Shown: piece after piece, positions 25,962 through 34,569 of the stretch
Position numbering within the stretch: the first letter of the stretch is position 1
Layout of the letters: the number at the start of each line of letters is the position of its first letter
From: JBGAPH01 sp046349955
GTDB taxonomy: Bacteria > Planctomycetota > Planctomycetia > Pirellulales > JBGAPH01
Reading direction: 5' to 3'
Assembly: GCA_046349955.1 (NCBI GenBank)
Contig: JAXMBI010000025.1
Span: 1 to 64,000 of the forward strand
DNA length: 64,000 bases
Notes under the pieces: model-generated
Told to the model about the DNA's origin: nothing
The model's database searches: none
What the model saw: only the letters and a program-made list of their open reading frames with translations
Made by a program: the position numbers and the translations under genes

Positions 25962-26495
25962 TTACATGGCATGTTGCGAGAATCGTTCCACGCGGGCTTT
26001 TGCCATCTCGATGACCGCCCTCCAAGTCGCCTGATCGAACGCATGGCTTGGCAGCCACTGGAACGTATTCTCATTGGGGTAGAGCAACAGGCCCTCAGGC
26101 GTCCGCACGATCTCGTGGAAGGCGCTCCAAAGCATCTTTCCTGAGCTGGACGGCTCAGAGAACGAAAGTCCTTCAGGGGACAGCTCGCAGCGCACCATTT
26201 GGTCCCTGGCCGACATTTGCCCAAACATGCGATCGGCCAGCGAGCGCATTCGCAGCGGGCGAATCAGGAACCAGTAGCCGAAATACGTGAGGCTGAAAGC
26301 GACGCCAGCGATCGGCAGCACTCGATCATCCGGACCGCTCCGCCACAGAGCAACGGCCGAGAACAATCCAAACCCGGCGTAGACCAGGTTGAGGATGAGC
26401 CGAGCCCGTCGTCGACGCACGCGCTGGTGCCAGGCAATCGCCGTGCGAAACTCGGCCGCTGTGAAGCGAAACTGGCCGACGAGAGCAGCGTCCAT
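25962..26495 (-). CDS. YcxB-like membrane protein
   Basis: A 177-residue protein with two membrane helices (about 36-56 and 62-80) and a C-terminal YcxB-like/PH-like domain (ELSPEGLSFSEPSSSGKMLWSAFHEIVRTPEGLLLYPNE is the central stretch). Family members are small bacterial membrane proteins of unknown role. ATG 26495 begins MDAALVGQFRFTAAEF. Single gene, 95 bp from the aminopeptidase. Confidence 0.7.
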   Translation of the reverse strand: MDAALVGQFRFTAAEFRTAIAWHQRVRRRRARLILNLVYAGFGLFSAVALWRSGPDDRVLPIAGVAFSLTYFGYWFLIRPLRMRSLADRMFGQMSARDQMVRCELSPEGLSFSEPSSSGKMLWSAFHEIVRTPEGLLLYPNENTFQWLPSHAFDQATWRAVIEMAKARVERFSQHAM

Positions 26496-26530
26496 CCGTT
26501 TGCCCGCCCGTCACCGCCGCCGCGAAGGCC

Positions 26531-28000
26531 CTAGTTCCACCACCAGCCGTCGACCTTGCTCTTGAAGGCCTTGGCCCGCACCGCGTCGATCGCTGGGTCG
26601 ACTTCTTGCCGGCCCGCCACGCCGAACGAATCGAGTTCGACGCCCCCCGACACGCTGATGATCCAGGTGCGGCGTTTCTTCACGGCGCTGGCCATCGAAT
26701 GCACGGTCTTCGGCGCTTCGTAGCGAGCGACCGCCAGTTCGCCCTGGTTGAGCAACAGCGGCATGCTGTAGCCGGCCTTCTCGCTCAGGTTCTCGCGCGT
26801 GATCAAGGCCGCCACGATCGCCAGGTCCATGCAGTTGCGCAGCTCGCCGAAGATCGTGTCGCGGGCGGCCAGTTCCTCGAAATTCTCGGTCATCAGGTCA
26901 GCCCACTTCTGGGCTTGCGAGTTGGCCTTGCCGCTAGACTGCTGCCGCACCCCGTCGACGAACACGTCCTCTTCGGTCATCGCCTTGACCCCCTTGCCGC
27001 GCAGTTCCCAGGCCAAGCCTTCGGGGTCCTTGAGCAGGGGCTCGTAATTGGTCGTCATCCACCAGCGGGGAGTTTGGCTGGCGGCCGCGGGGCTGGCCAT
27101 ATCCAGGTAGCTTGGCAGGCCCTTCACCGGCGATGCATCGAACTTCATCGCGATCCGCTTCATGCGATAGTCGGCCGACACCAGCACCTGGGCGAACCGC
27201 GAGGTGTCGGGCACGCCGGTGACCAGGATCTTCTGCGGGCCGAGCTGCTGCTCCATGAGCGTCAACGTTTGCGTCGGGTTGCCGATCGTGGAGAGCCGCA
27301 AGGCCTCGAGGCGACGGCGGCCTTCTTCCGTCGGCTCGATCGAGCAACTGATTACCTCGCCGCTGGTGGGCGACGCCGTCCGCAGGGCGACGAGCAGATC
27401 TTCGAGCTGCAGCACGGGGCGGCCGCTCGTGGCGCCCACGACTTCGCCGGCGTCGTTGACCTTCCAGCCTTCGCCGGGACCGGCGAGAACCAGATCGCCC
27501 TGTTCAGGATAGACGAACACGTAGCGCACGCGCTGGAGGCCGCCGAGATAGCGAATTTCGTCGGGCAGGGGGCCGCGGCCATCTTTCAAGTGTTGGGCGA
27601 TCGCCGCTTCGAGCTTCCGCAGCGAGACCTTACGCAGTTCGGTTGGCGCGTTGAGGTCGGCTGGCACGGCCTGCAGCGCGAGCAGGCGCTGCTGCCGCAG
27701 ATCGTTGCGAAGATCGACCTCCACGTTCTGCAACACCCCACCCGGCTCGATGAGCATGCCGCCCACTTGCCGCGTCTGCACGAACGGCACCAAGAGGCCG
27801 CCGTTCACGTTGTTGAGGTTGTTGTTATTGTTGTTGTTATTGTTGTTCGCGTTGTTATTGGCGTTATTGTTGGCGTTGTTGTTGCACTGGCCGCGGGCGC
27901 GCGGCGAGCCAATGCCAAGCAACATCAAGGGCAACAGTGCGAGCGCCAACTGCTTTGCCCAGCGGCCGCGCGGCAGAAAGCAAACAGCCATCGTCAACAT
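26531..28000 (-). CDS. DUF1598 secreted protein with poly-Asn tract
   Basis: About 489 residues if the ATG at 28000 (AAGGG upstream) is used; ATGs at 28033 and 27991 are alternatives. A signal peptide ends near RARGQC, followed at once by a run of about 27 positions that are nearly all Asn (NNNANNN units), then the DUF1598 region (about 90-490) including SCSIEPTEEGRRRLEAL and the C-terminal SVSGGVELDSFGVAG. DUF1598 is a planctomycete family of unknown function. The Asn tract is coded by alternating AAC/AAT triplets and may vary in length by slippage. Confidence 0.8.
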   Translation of the reverse strand: MLTMAVCFLPRGRWAKQLALALLPLMLLGIGSPRARGQCNNNANNNANNNANNNNNNNNNNLNNVNGGLLVPFVQTRQVGGMLIEPGGVLQNVEVDLRNDLRQQRLLALQAVPADLNAPTELRKVSLRKLEAAIAQHLKDGRGPLPDEIRYLGGLQRVRYVFVYPEQGDLVLAGPGEGWKVNDAGEVVGATSGRPVLQLEDLLVALRTASPTSGEVISCSIEPTEEGRRRLEALRLSTIGNPTQTLTLMEQQLGPQKILVTGVPDTSRFAQVLVSADYRMKRIAMKFDASPVKGLPSYLDMASPAAASQTPRWWMTTNYEPLLKDPEGLAWELRGKGVKAMTEEDVFVDGVRQQSSGKANSQAQKWADLMTENFEELAARDTIFGELRNCMDLAIVAALITRENLSEKAGYSMPLLLNQGELAVARYEAPKTVHSMASAVKKRRTWIISVSGGVELDSFGVAGRQEVDPAIDAVRAKAFKSKVDGWWWN

Positions 28001-28415
28001 CGACAGTACCCTTGGTTGGCGAGCCCTGCGCACCTACGGCGCGGACCCGATCACTCGATTGCCCTAGTTTCGATGGGCGACGCCCCACAGTCTGACCGGC
28101 CGAGCCTCGAAGTAGCCGGTCCTGCGGTTCAGTCCGAATAGGCCGAACGCCTACACGCCCCAGATTAACAGCCGCTGCGGTTTCTGACAAGAATTTCCGT
28201 CGGCCAAGTTCTGGGCCCGGACGAACTTGGAGCGATTCTCGCCTTGCTCGCCACCCCCCCGCTCGCGACGGCCTATCCTGCCGCCGGCCCTTGCCGAATG
28301 CCCAAGCCCGTAGATAACTTAAAGAGGGATCGGCAATTTCGTCGGCGCGGCGAGGGGGTCCCCGCTACCCGACCCTTCTCCTGGTCGCCCGACGGTCTGA
28401 GGCGGCTCGTCCGGA
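28001..28415. other. Divergent intergenic region
   Basis: About 415 bp between the DUF1598 gene (leftward) and the FHA regulator (rightward). It must hold both promoters. No clear hairpin, repeat or riboswitch was seen; the part from 28170 is less GC-rich than the rest. Confidence 0.5.
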
Positions 28416-30419
28416 ATGCTGGCATATTTGGTCATTCGTGAGGGCTCGAACTGGACCGACGTGTTCCGGCTCATTCCGGGACAGTCGGTGACGATCGGCC
28501 GCGCCCCGACCAACCAGATCGTCATCAAGGACGAGCGTTGCAGCCGCTGCCACGCCGAGATCTTTTTCTCTCAGCAGCGTTGGACCTTACGCGATCTGGA
28601 GAGCCGCAACGGCACCACGATCGACGGCGAACTGCTCCGCGGCGACCACCTGCTCAAGCCGGGGGACGTAATCCGGATCGGCCACTCCCAGTTGGCCTTC
28701 GTCCACGACTTGTCGAAGGCCTTTACCGACGTCCCCCGCCCCGCCGAAGGAGACGCCGGCAGCGGCTCGCTGTCGGGCGATCGGCTGAGCGTCGTTGAGC
28801 CTTCCGAGCCCACCATCACCCACCGCCGGGGACAGACCCGGTTTCTCAAGCCGCGCCACGACGACGACCACGGCACCCCCAAGGTGGGCAAGGCCGCCGC
28901 GCAGCTTTGTCGGCTGGCCTTCGAACTGGCCCAAAGTCCCGACGAGTTGAGCATGGCTCGGCAGGCGCTCGACGGTCTGTTCGACGCCACGCAGATCGAC
29001 GCCGGGGCAGTTTTGCTCGTGCGCCGCGAGGCCGCCGAGCAGTTCACCGCGGCCGACCTCGAGATCATCGCTTCGCGGAGCGACACCGACGCCGCGTATC
29101 ACAAGGCGTCGAACTTTCTGGCGGCGGCCGTGCTCAAGGAAGGCGAAGCCGTTCTCGCGCGCAACGTGATGGACGACAGCAACCTCGGCAGCCGCGACAG
29201 CAAGGGGGAGATCTTGGCCACCAGCGTCCTCTGCGCACCGATTCGCCAGAGCGGCAAGATCCTGGGGCTGATCCATCTCTACTCGACCAAGGCCGAGCGG
29301 ATCCCCGATCCCGATGACCTCGAGTTCACCCTGGCCGTGGCCGATACCTTGGCCGTCGCCCTGCAGAATCTGGGCAGCCGCCAACAATTGGCCGAGAATC
29401 TCAGCCAGATTCGCGACGAAAACACGCAGTTGCGCGAGCGGCTGGGCGCGCAGAGCGACATTGTCGGCCGCAGCCCGCTCATGATTCAGGTTCGCCAGGC
29501 GATTGCCCGCGCAGCGCCGAACCGGGCCACCGTCTTGATTCGCGGCGAGAGCGGCGTGGGCAAGGAGCTCGTCGCGCGGGCCGTGCATTTCGCCAGCCCA
29601 CGGCGCAAGAAAACTTTCGTGTGTCTCAATTGCGCGGCTTTGTCCGAAAGCCTCCTGGAAAGCGAACTCTTCGGCCACGAGCGCGGATCGTTCACCGGCG
29701 CCACGGAACGGAAGATTGGCAAGTTCGAGGCCGCCGACCATGGCACGCTCATGCTCGACGAAATCGGCGAGATGAGCCCGTCCATTCAGGCCAAGTTCCT
29801 GCGCGTGCTCGAAGGGCATCCTTTTGAACGCGTCGGCGGCAGCGAGCCTATCAAGGCCGACGTGCGCGTGATCGCCGCCACGAACCGTGACCTGGAAAAA
29901 GACGTAGCCGAGGGGCGTTTCCGCCGCGACCTCTTCTTCCGCTTGCACGTGCTTGAAATCATCGTGCCCCCCTTGCGCAAGCGGCCCGAGGACATTCCTG
30001 ATCTGGCGAACCACTTCCTCCAGAAGTTCAACGCCGAAACGGGCCGCCGCATCAAGGGCTTCACGCCGCGGGCGATGGAGCAGATTCGTTCGTATCGCTG
30101 GCCCGGCAACGTCCGCGAACTGAAGAACGTGGTGGAGCGGGCCGTGGTGCTCACGCGCGGCGAGTTCATCGATCTCGAGGACCTGACCCTCTCGCGCCTC
30201 GCCACCGCTGGCGACACCGGCGAAGTCGCCGTCGTGCCGCGGCAGTATCAGCCCATGTCGCTCGACGACGTCGAGCGGCGGCATATTCTGGCCACGCTCG
30301 CCGCCACCGGCTGGAACAAAAGCCAGGCCGCGGCGATCCTAGGCATCGAGCGCTCCACGCTCGACCGCAAGATCCGCCGCTACGAGCTGCTGCCGGAGCC
30401 CCAGCGGCGCGAGATCTGA
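28416..30419 (+). CDS. FHA-GAF-sigma54 interaction-Fis transcription activator
   Basis: A 667-residue enhancer-binding protein. Residues of about 17-95 are an FHA phosphothreonine-binding domain (TIGRAPTNQIVIKDERCSRCHAEI, with SRNGT), about 155-320 a GAF-like domain, about 350-580 the AAA+ sigma54-contact domain with Walker A GESGVGKE (about 377) and GSFTGA (about 424-429) in place of the usual GAFTGA, and about 630-660 a Fis-type helix-turn-helix. Input is probably a phosphoprotein from a Ser/Thr kinase rather than a histidine kinase. The next gene starts 25 bp on. The regulon is unknown. Confidence 0.9.
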   Translation: MLAYLVIREGSNWTDVFRLIPGQSVTIGRAPTNQIVIKDERCSRCHAEIFFSQQRWTLRDLESRNGTTIDGELLRGDHLLKPGDVIRIGHSQLAFVHDLSKAFTDVPRPAEGDAGSGSLSGDRLSVVEPSEPTITHRRGQTRFLKPRHDDDHGTPKVGKAAAQLCRLAFELAQSPDELSMARQALDGLFDATQIDAGAVLLVRREAAEQFTAADLEIIASRSDTDAAYHKASNFLAAAVLKEGEAVLARNVMDDSNLGSRDSKGEILATSVLCAPIRQSGKILGLIHLYSTKAERIPDPDDLEFTLAVADTLAVALQNLGSRQQLAENLSQIRDENTQLRERLGAQSDIVGRSPLMIQVRQAIARAAPNRATVLIRGESGVGKELVARAVHFASPRRKKTFVCLNCAALSESLLESELFGHERGSFTGATERKIGKFEAADHGTLMLDEIGEMSPSIQAKFLRVLEGHPFERVGGSEPIKADVRVIAATNRDLEKDVAEGRFRRDLFFRLHVLEIIVPPLRKRPEDIPDLANHFLQKFNAETGRRIKGFTPRAMEQIRSYRWPGNVRELKNVVERAVVLTRGEFIDLEDLTLSRLATAGDTGEVAVVPRQYQPMSLDDVERRHILATLAATGWNKSQAAAILGIERSTLDRKIRRYELLPEPQRREI

Positions 30420-30444
30420 GCCGCGGCCAAGGGAGACGTTCAGC

Positions 30445-31281
30445 GTGACAGGTCGCACGGCTGCCGCAGCACACGCTCCCCGTGTGGGCATCTTGCTCGT
30501 GGGCCACGGCACGCGTGAACCCGCCGGCGTGGCCCAGTTTCTCGAGCTCGCCCGGCGGTTTGCCGGCGCCCTGCCCGGCTCTGCGGTCGAGCACTGCTTT
30601 CTCGAATTGGCCGAGCCGACGATCGCCTTAGGGCTCGAGCGATTACTGTCCCGCGGGATCGATGAGCTCGTGGTGGCCCCACTGCTGCTCTTTAGCGCCG
30701 GACACGCCAAGGAAGATATTCCGGCGGCGGTCAGCGTAGCCCTGAGCGCGCTGGGGCGAGCCGATCTGACGCGGCGCCAGACTCCGCCGCTCGAATGCCA
30801 CCCAGAGTTGCTGGCGCTCTCGCGCGAACGGTTCCTCGATGTGGCGGGGCACGGCGCTGAGGCGTCGACGACGCTCGTTATGATTGGCCGCGGCAGCCGC
30901 GACGCCGAGGCGACCCAACAGATGCACCGCTATGCTGCCCTGCACGCAGCTCAGCTCGATCTGCCGCCGCCGGTGGTTGGCTTCTTGGCGGTGGCTAGGC
31001 CTAACCTGGGCCAAGCGCTGGAACTGACTGCCACCCGGGCCAGTGAGCGCGTGGTCGTGCAGCCGCACTTGCTGTTCGAAGGTTTGCTCGCGGCCGAGGT
31101 CCGCGCCGCTGTTGCCGATGCGCAACGTCGCTGGCCGCAAATCGACTGGCGCTGCACCGCGCCGCTGGGCCCCCAACTGGGCGTCGTGCGGGCTCTATGC
31201 TCCATGGCGGGGCTCGACGAAGTGACGTCGGCTGGCCAATTTGCGTCACTTGCGACCACCCCGCTGCCCGACAATCCGTAA
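30445..31281 (+). CDS. CbiX/SirB-like sirohydrochlorin chelatase family protein
   Basis: A 278-residue protein with two related halves, each a chelatase fold: GILLVGHGTREPAG with a later LLLFSAGHAKEDIP in the first, and LVMIGRGSRDAEA with VVQPHLLFEGLL in the second. The metal-binding His of the first half (GHGTR, and GHAKED) is present; in the second half GRGSR has lost the first His. The family inserts cobalt or iron into sirohydrochlorin for B12 or sirohaem. GTG start at 30445 follows GGGAGA. It may be co-transcribed with the FHA activator, an odd pairing. Confidence 0.8.
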   Translation: MTGRTAAAAHAPRVGILLVGHGTREPAGVAQFLELARRFAGALPGSAVEHCFLELAEPTIALGLERLLSRGIDELVVAPLLLFSAGHAKEDIPAAVSVALSALGRADLTRRQTPPLECHPELLALSRERFLDVAGHGAEASTTLVMIGRGSRDAEATQQMHRYAALHAAQLDLPPPVVGFLAVARPNLGQALELTATRASERVVVQPHLLFEGLLAAEVRAAVADAQRRWPQIDWRCTAPLGPQLGVVRALCSMAGLDEVTSAGQFASLATTPLPDNP

Positions 31282-31486
31282 GCAGGGGCTTGGCAAGCTG
31301 TGAGCGAACGTGCGCTGCGCGGGCCACGTACAGATTGCTTGAGGCCCAGCGGCCCGCTGGCAAGCGGGGTAAACCGACCTTGCCGCCTAGGACGACCGGG
31401 TATACCATCTGGTAACTCGTTAACCCTTGCCTACTTAGGCCATTTTCCCGCCCAGGCCCAGTTCTCTGCACGAATAAGGGATTGAG

Positions 31487-33592
31487 ATGAAGCGGTTTTC
31501 CAGCCTGCGCCGCGGCGCTGTTTCGAGTTTCCATTCTGGAGTTGGCCTGCGGGCGTGCGCGGCCGCGTTGCTGCTGGTGGCTTTGTGCGGCCGCGGCCTG
31601 ATGGCCGAGTTGCAGCCCCCGAGCGGCAACGACCAGCGAATCACCAAGTCGGTGAACGCCCTGCTCAACAGCCAGCACCTCTCCAAGCACAAGCTGGACG
31701 ACGAAATCTCGGATCGCACGCTGACGACGTTTCTCAAGTCGCTCGATCCCATGAAGCTCTACTTCGAGCAACCCGACGTCGACGCCTTCAATCGCCGTCG
31801 GCTGGAAATCGACGACATGGTGAAAAGCGGCGACCTCAGCTTCGCCCACCAGGTGTTCAATGTGTTCCTCAAACGTGTCGACGAGCGGGTGGCGATGGTC
31901 GACGAGTTGCTGAAGACGCACCACGACTTCACCGTGGATGAGGAAATGGTGACCGACCCCGACGTGGCCAAGTACGCCCACAATTCGAGCGAAGCTCGCG
32001 AAAAGTGGCGGAAGCGGATCAAGTACGACCTGCTGATGCAGAAGTCCGACGCGACGAAGGAAAAGCCCTTCAACGAGACGGAGGCCAAGGACCGACTCGC
32101 GCGGCGCTACCATAGCTTCGCCAAGCGGATGCACCAGACCGACAACGATGAACTGCTCGAGATGTTCCTCACCTCGGTCACCACGTCGTACGATCCGCAC
32201 ACCACGTACATGTCGCCGGGCACGCTCAAGAACTTCGACATCATGATGAGCCTGGAGCTCGAAGGCATCGGCGCCGAGCTCAAACCCGACGACGGCTACA
32301 CCGTGGTCAACAAGGTGATCAAGGGGGGCGCGGCCGACAAGGATGGCCGGATCCACCCCGAAGACAAGATCGTGGGCGTGGGGCAGGGCGAGTCGGGCGA
32401 GATGGTCGACGTCGTCGACATGAAGCTCAGCGACGTCGTGAACTTGATCCGCGGCAAGCAGGGCACCACGGTCCGCGTGGAAGTGATTCCCGTGGGCACG
32501 AACGAGCGCAAGGTCTACACGATCGCCCGCGCCCGCATCGAACTCAAGGACAAGGAAGCCCAGAGCAAGGTCTTCGAGGTGGGCAAGAAGCCGAACGGCC
32601 AGCCCTACAAAATCGGCGTCATCGATCTGCCGAGCTTCTACATGGACATGGAAGGCGCCCGCCGGGGCCTGCCTGAGTTCAAGAGCACGACGCGCGACGT
32701 GCGCAAGATCCTCGACCGCTTCCGGGCCGAAGGCGTGGATGCGGTGATGCTCGACCTGCGGAAGAACGGCGGCGGCTCGCTGACCGAGGCCATCAACCTG
32801 ACCGGTCTGTTCATCGACCGCGGCCCTGTGGTGCAGGTGAAAGACGCCAACGGCAAGGTCGAGCCCTATGACGACGAAGACCGCGGCATGGCTTGGGACG
32901 GCCCGCTCGTGGTGCTGATCAGCAAGTTCAGCGCAAGCGCCAGCGAAATTTTGGCGGGCGCCATTCAAGACTACGGCCGCGGCCTCGTGGTCGGCGACCA
33001 CTCGACCCACGGCAAAGGCACGGTGCAGAGCCTGCTCGACCTGGGCGAAAAGCTCTTCTTCCGGGGGCTCATCAACCCGCCGCAGATGGGCGCGCTCAAG
33101 GTGACGATGCAGCAGTTCTACCGTCCTAACGGCGAAAGCACGCAGAAGCGCGGCGTCGTGGCCGATCTCGAACTCCCCTCGCTCACCACGCATCTGCCGG
33201 TCGGCGAATCCGACTTGGACCAGGCCATGGAGTGGAATCAGGTGCCGCGGGCCTCGTATGAGAAGCTGAATTTGTTCGACGCCAACATGCTCGAACAGTT
33301 GCGCAAGCAGTCGGCCGTCCGTGTGGCCAACTCGACCGATTTCAAGAAGGTGAGCGACGACATCGCCCGCTACAACAAGCAAAAGGAACAGAAGTCGGTC
33401 TCGCTGAACGAGGCCAAGTTCCTGGCGGAGCGGGCAGAGCTCAACGCCGACAAGGAGGAGGAGAACCGGATCGAAAAGCTCGATGACTCGAGCGAATCGA
33501 TCGAGCGCGATTACTACCTCAACGAGGCGCTCGACATCACGCTCGACATGATGCAGGCCCTCGCGAACCGGCACGTGGCCCGCGCCAACTAG
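31487..33592 (+). CDS. Carboxy-terminal processing protease (Prc/Tsp, S41 family)
   Basis: A 701-residue periplasmic protease. A signal sequence is followed by the N-terminal Tsp-type domain (about 40-230), a PDZ domain (about 245-340, ending in the IRGKQGTTVRVEVI strand), and the S41 core with catalytic Ser in KFSASASEILAGA (about 484) and Lys in STHGKGTVQ (about 509), then the C-terminal DUF3340-type helix region. It degrades or trims proteins from exposed C-termini. RBS AAGGGA lies six bases before the ATG. A strong terminator follows. Confidence 0.93.
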   Translation: MKRFSSLRRGAVSSFHSGVGLRACAAALLLVALCGRGLMAELQPPSGNDQRITKSVNALLNSQHLSKHKLDDEISDRTLTTFLKSLDPMKLYFEQPDVDAFNRRRLEIDDMVKSGDLSFAHQVFNVFLKRVDERVAMVDELLKTHHDFTVDEEMVTDPDVAKYAHNSSEAREKWRKRIKYDLLMQKSDATKEKPFNETEAKDRLARRYHSFAKRMHQTDNDELLEMFLTSVTTSYDPHTTYMSPGTLKNFDIMMSLELEGIGAELKPDDGYTVVNKVIKGGAADKDGRIHPEDKIVGVGQGESGEMVDVVDMKLSDVVNLIRGKQGTTVRVEVIPVGTNERKVYTIARARIELKDKEAQSKVFEVGKKPNGQPYKIGVIDLPSFYMDMEGARRGLPEFKSTTRDVRKILDRFRAEGVDAVMLDLRKNGGGSLTEAINLTGLFIDRGPVVQVKDANGKVEPYDDEDRGMAWDGPLVVLISKFSASASEILAGAIQDYGRGLVVGDHSTHGKGTVQSLLDLGEKLFFRGLINPPQMGALKVTMQQFYRPNGESTQKRGVVADLELPSLTTHLPVGESDLDQAMEWNQVPRASYEKLNLFDANMLEQLRKQSAVRVANSTDFKKVSDDIARYNKQKEQKSVSLNEAKFLAERAELNADKEEENRIEKLDDSSESIERDYYLNEALDITLDMMQALANRHVARAN

Positions 33593-33621
33593 ACGGCGGT
33601 TCCACTTCCACCAACTGCTCG

Positions 33622-33657
33622 AGCCCGCCGGAGAACGAAAGCGCCGGCGGGCTTTTT
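33622..33657 (+). terminator. Rho-independent terminator after the Prc-like gene
   Basis: AGCCCGCCGG (33622-33631) and CCGGCGGGCT (33644-33653) form a perfect 10-bp stem, followed by TTTTT on the plus strand. It ends the protease transcript and faces the convergent repair gene. Confidence 0.9.
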
Positions 33658-33682
33658 GCTGCGCGGGCCTTATGCGCGGACG

Positions 33683-34555
33683 CTACTTCAGCGCTGCGCG
33701 GGCACGCAGTTCCAGGGCTCGTCGCTCTCCCTGCTTGGCCGGCAGCCGCACTGCGTGCCGCACGATCCAGAGCCGCGCCTTGGCCTGCGCCGCCGGTAGC
33801 TTGCGGGCCTGTTCCACCCAAGCTTCGCAGAGCGCAAACACGGCGTCGGGATGGTCCTTGAGCAGATCGCCCAGGTGGTTGGCCACCGAGCGTTGCACGT
33901 AGGGCTCGGAATCGTCCTTGAGCCGTTCGAGCAGCGGCAGCGTGTAGCCGGGGTCTTCCTGGAACGCCCGCAGTCGCATGGCCCAGGGCAAACGTGGCCG
34001 CGTTCCTTCGCTCACGAGCCGGCGGACGTGCGGGTTGGGATCTTGCACCCACTTGGCAAGCAGCCGCAGCGCACGGTCTTGATGCTGCACGAGGAAGGGC
34101 CGAAGCGAGAACTCCGCGGTGAAACGCTTGGTCAGTTCGTAGTTGGCCTGCATGCCAGCGGCGAATTGGCTGGGTCCGCGCGCGGCGATCAGGTGCGAGT
34201 GCGGCAGGTAAAAGAACGTAGCCAACCCATTGGCCTTGGTCTTGGCCAACTCAGGGCCGAGCGCGGCGATCACGAGCGGGCCCGCCCGGCGAAAGTCCGC
34301 CGGCAATTGCGCCGCCAGGGAATCGGCCACGTGCGCGGCGCGCGGGCTTAGCTCGAGGTCCGCCAGTCCTTCGAGCGCGCGCTGCTGAAATCGCTGCGCT
34401 TCGAATCCCGGCACAGCCGCCGCAAACGACTCGGCCAAGAGGGACACGAGCGACGGCCCGATGAGTTCCTTGAGCGGCGCGCCGCGCTCGATCGCGCCGG
34501 GCGCCAAAAACCGCTCGGCGGGGTGCAGCTTGGCGGCAGTTCGTCGGGAAGGCAT
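33683..34555 (-). CDS. HEAT-like DNA alkylation repair protein (AlkC/AlkD-related)
   Basis: A 290-residue, all-helical protein. Its HEAT-like repeats (KWVQDPNPHVRRLVSEGTRP and LERLKDDSEPYVQRSVANHL, about 175-250) are those of the AlkC/AlkD superfamily, which removes N-alkylated bases without flipping them. The N-terminal segment LIGPSLVSLLAESFAAAVPGF fits AlkC. It is 14 bp downstream of the serine protease gene on the same strand, hence probably co-transcribed with it; recA lies further upstream. Confidence 0.75.
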   Translation of the reverse strand: MPSRRTAAKLHPAERFLAPGAIERGAPLKELIGPSLVSLLAESFAAAVPGFEAQRFQQRALEGLADLELSPRAAHVADSLAAQLPADFRRAGPLVIAALGPELAKTKANGLATFFYLPHSHLIAARGPSQFAAGMQANYELTKRFTAEFSLRPFLVQHQDRALRLLAKWVQDPNPHVRRLVSEGTRPRLPWAMRLRAFQEDPGYTLPLLERLKDDSEPYVQRSVANHLGDLLKDHPDAVFALCEAWVEQARKLPAAQAKARLWIVRHAVRLPAKQGERRALELRARAALK

Positions 34556-34569
34556 TCGGGCTGCGCTGC

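Noticed and set aside
27810..27885. GTT/ATT tandem repeats resembling a microsatellite or CRISPR-like array
   Set aside because: It is the coding sequence of the poly-Asn tract in the DUF1598 protein; no spacers.
30420..30444. Possible cobalamin riboswitch before the chelatase gene
   Set aside because: Only 25 bp separate it from the previous gene; there is no room for a B12-box structure.
31001..33574. An 857-codon minus-strand frame
   Set aside because: It lies opposite the Prc protease and chelatase genes, both well supported; no family features.
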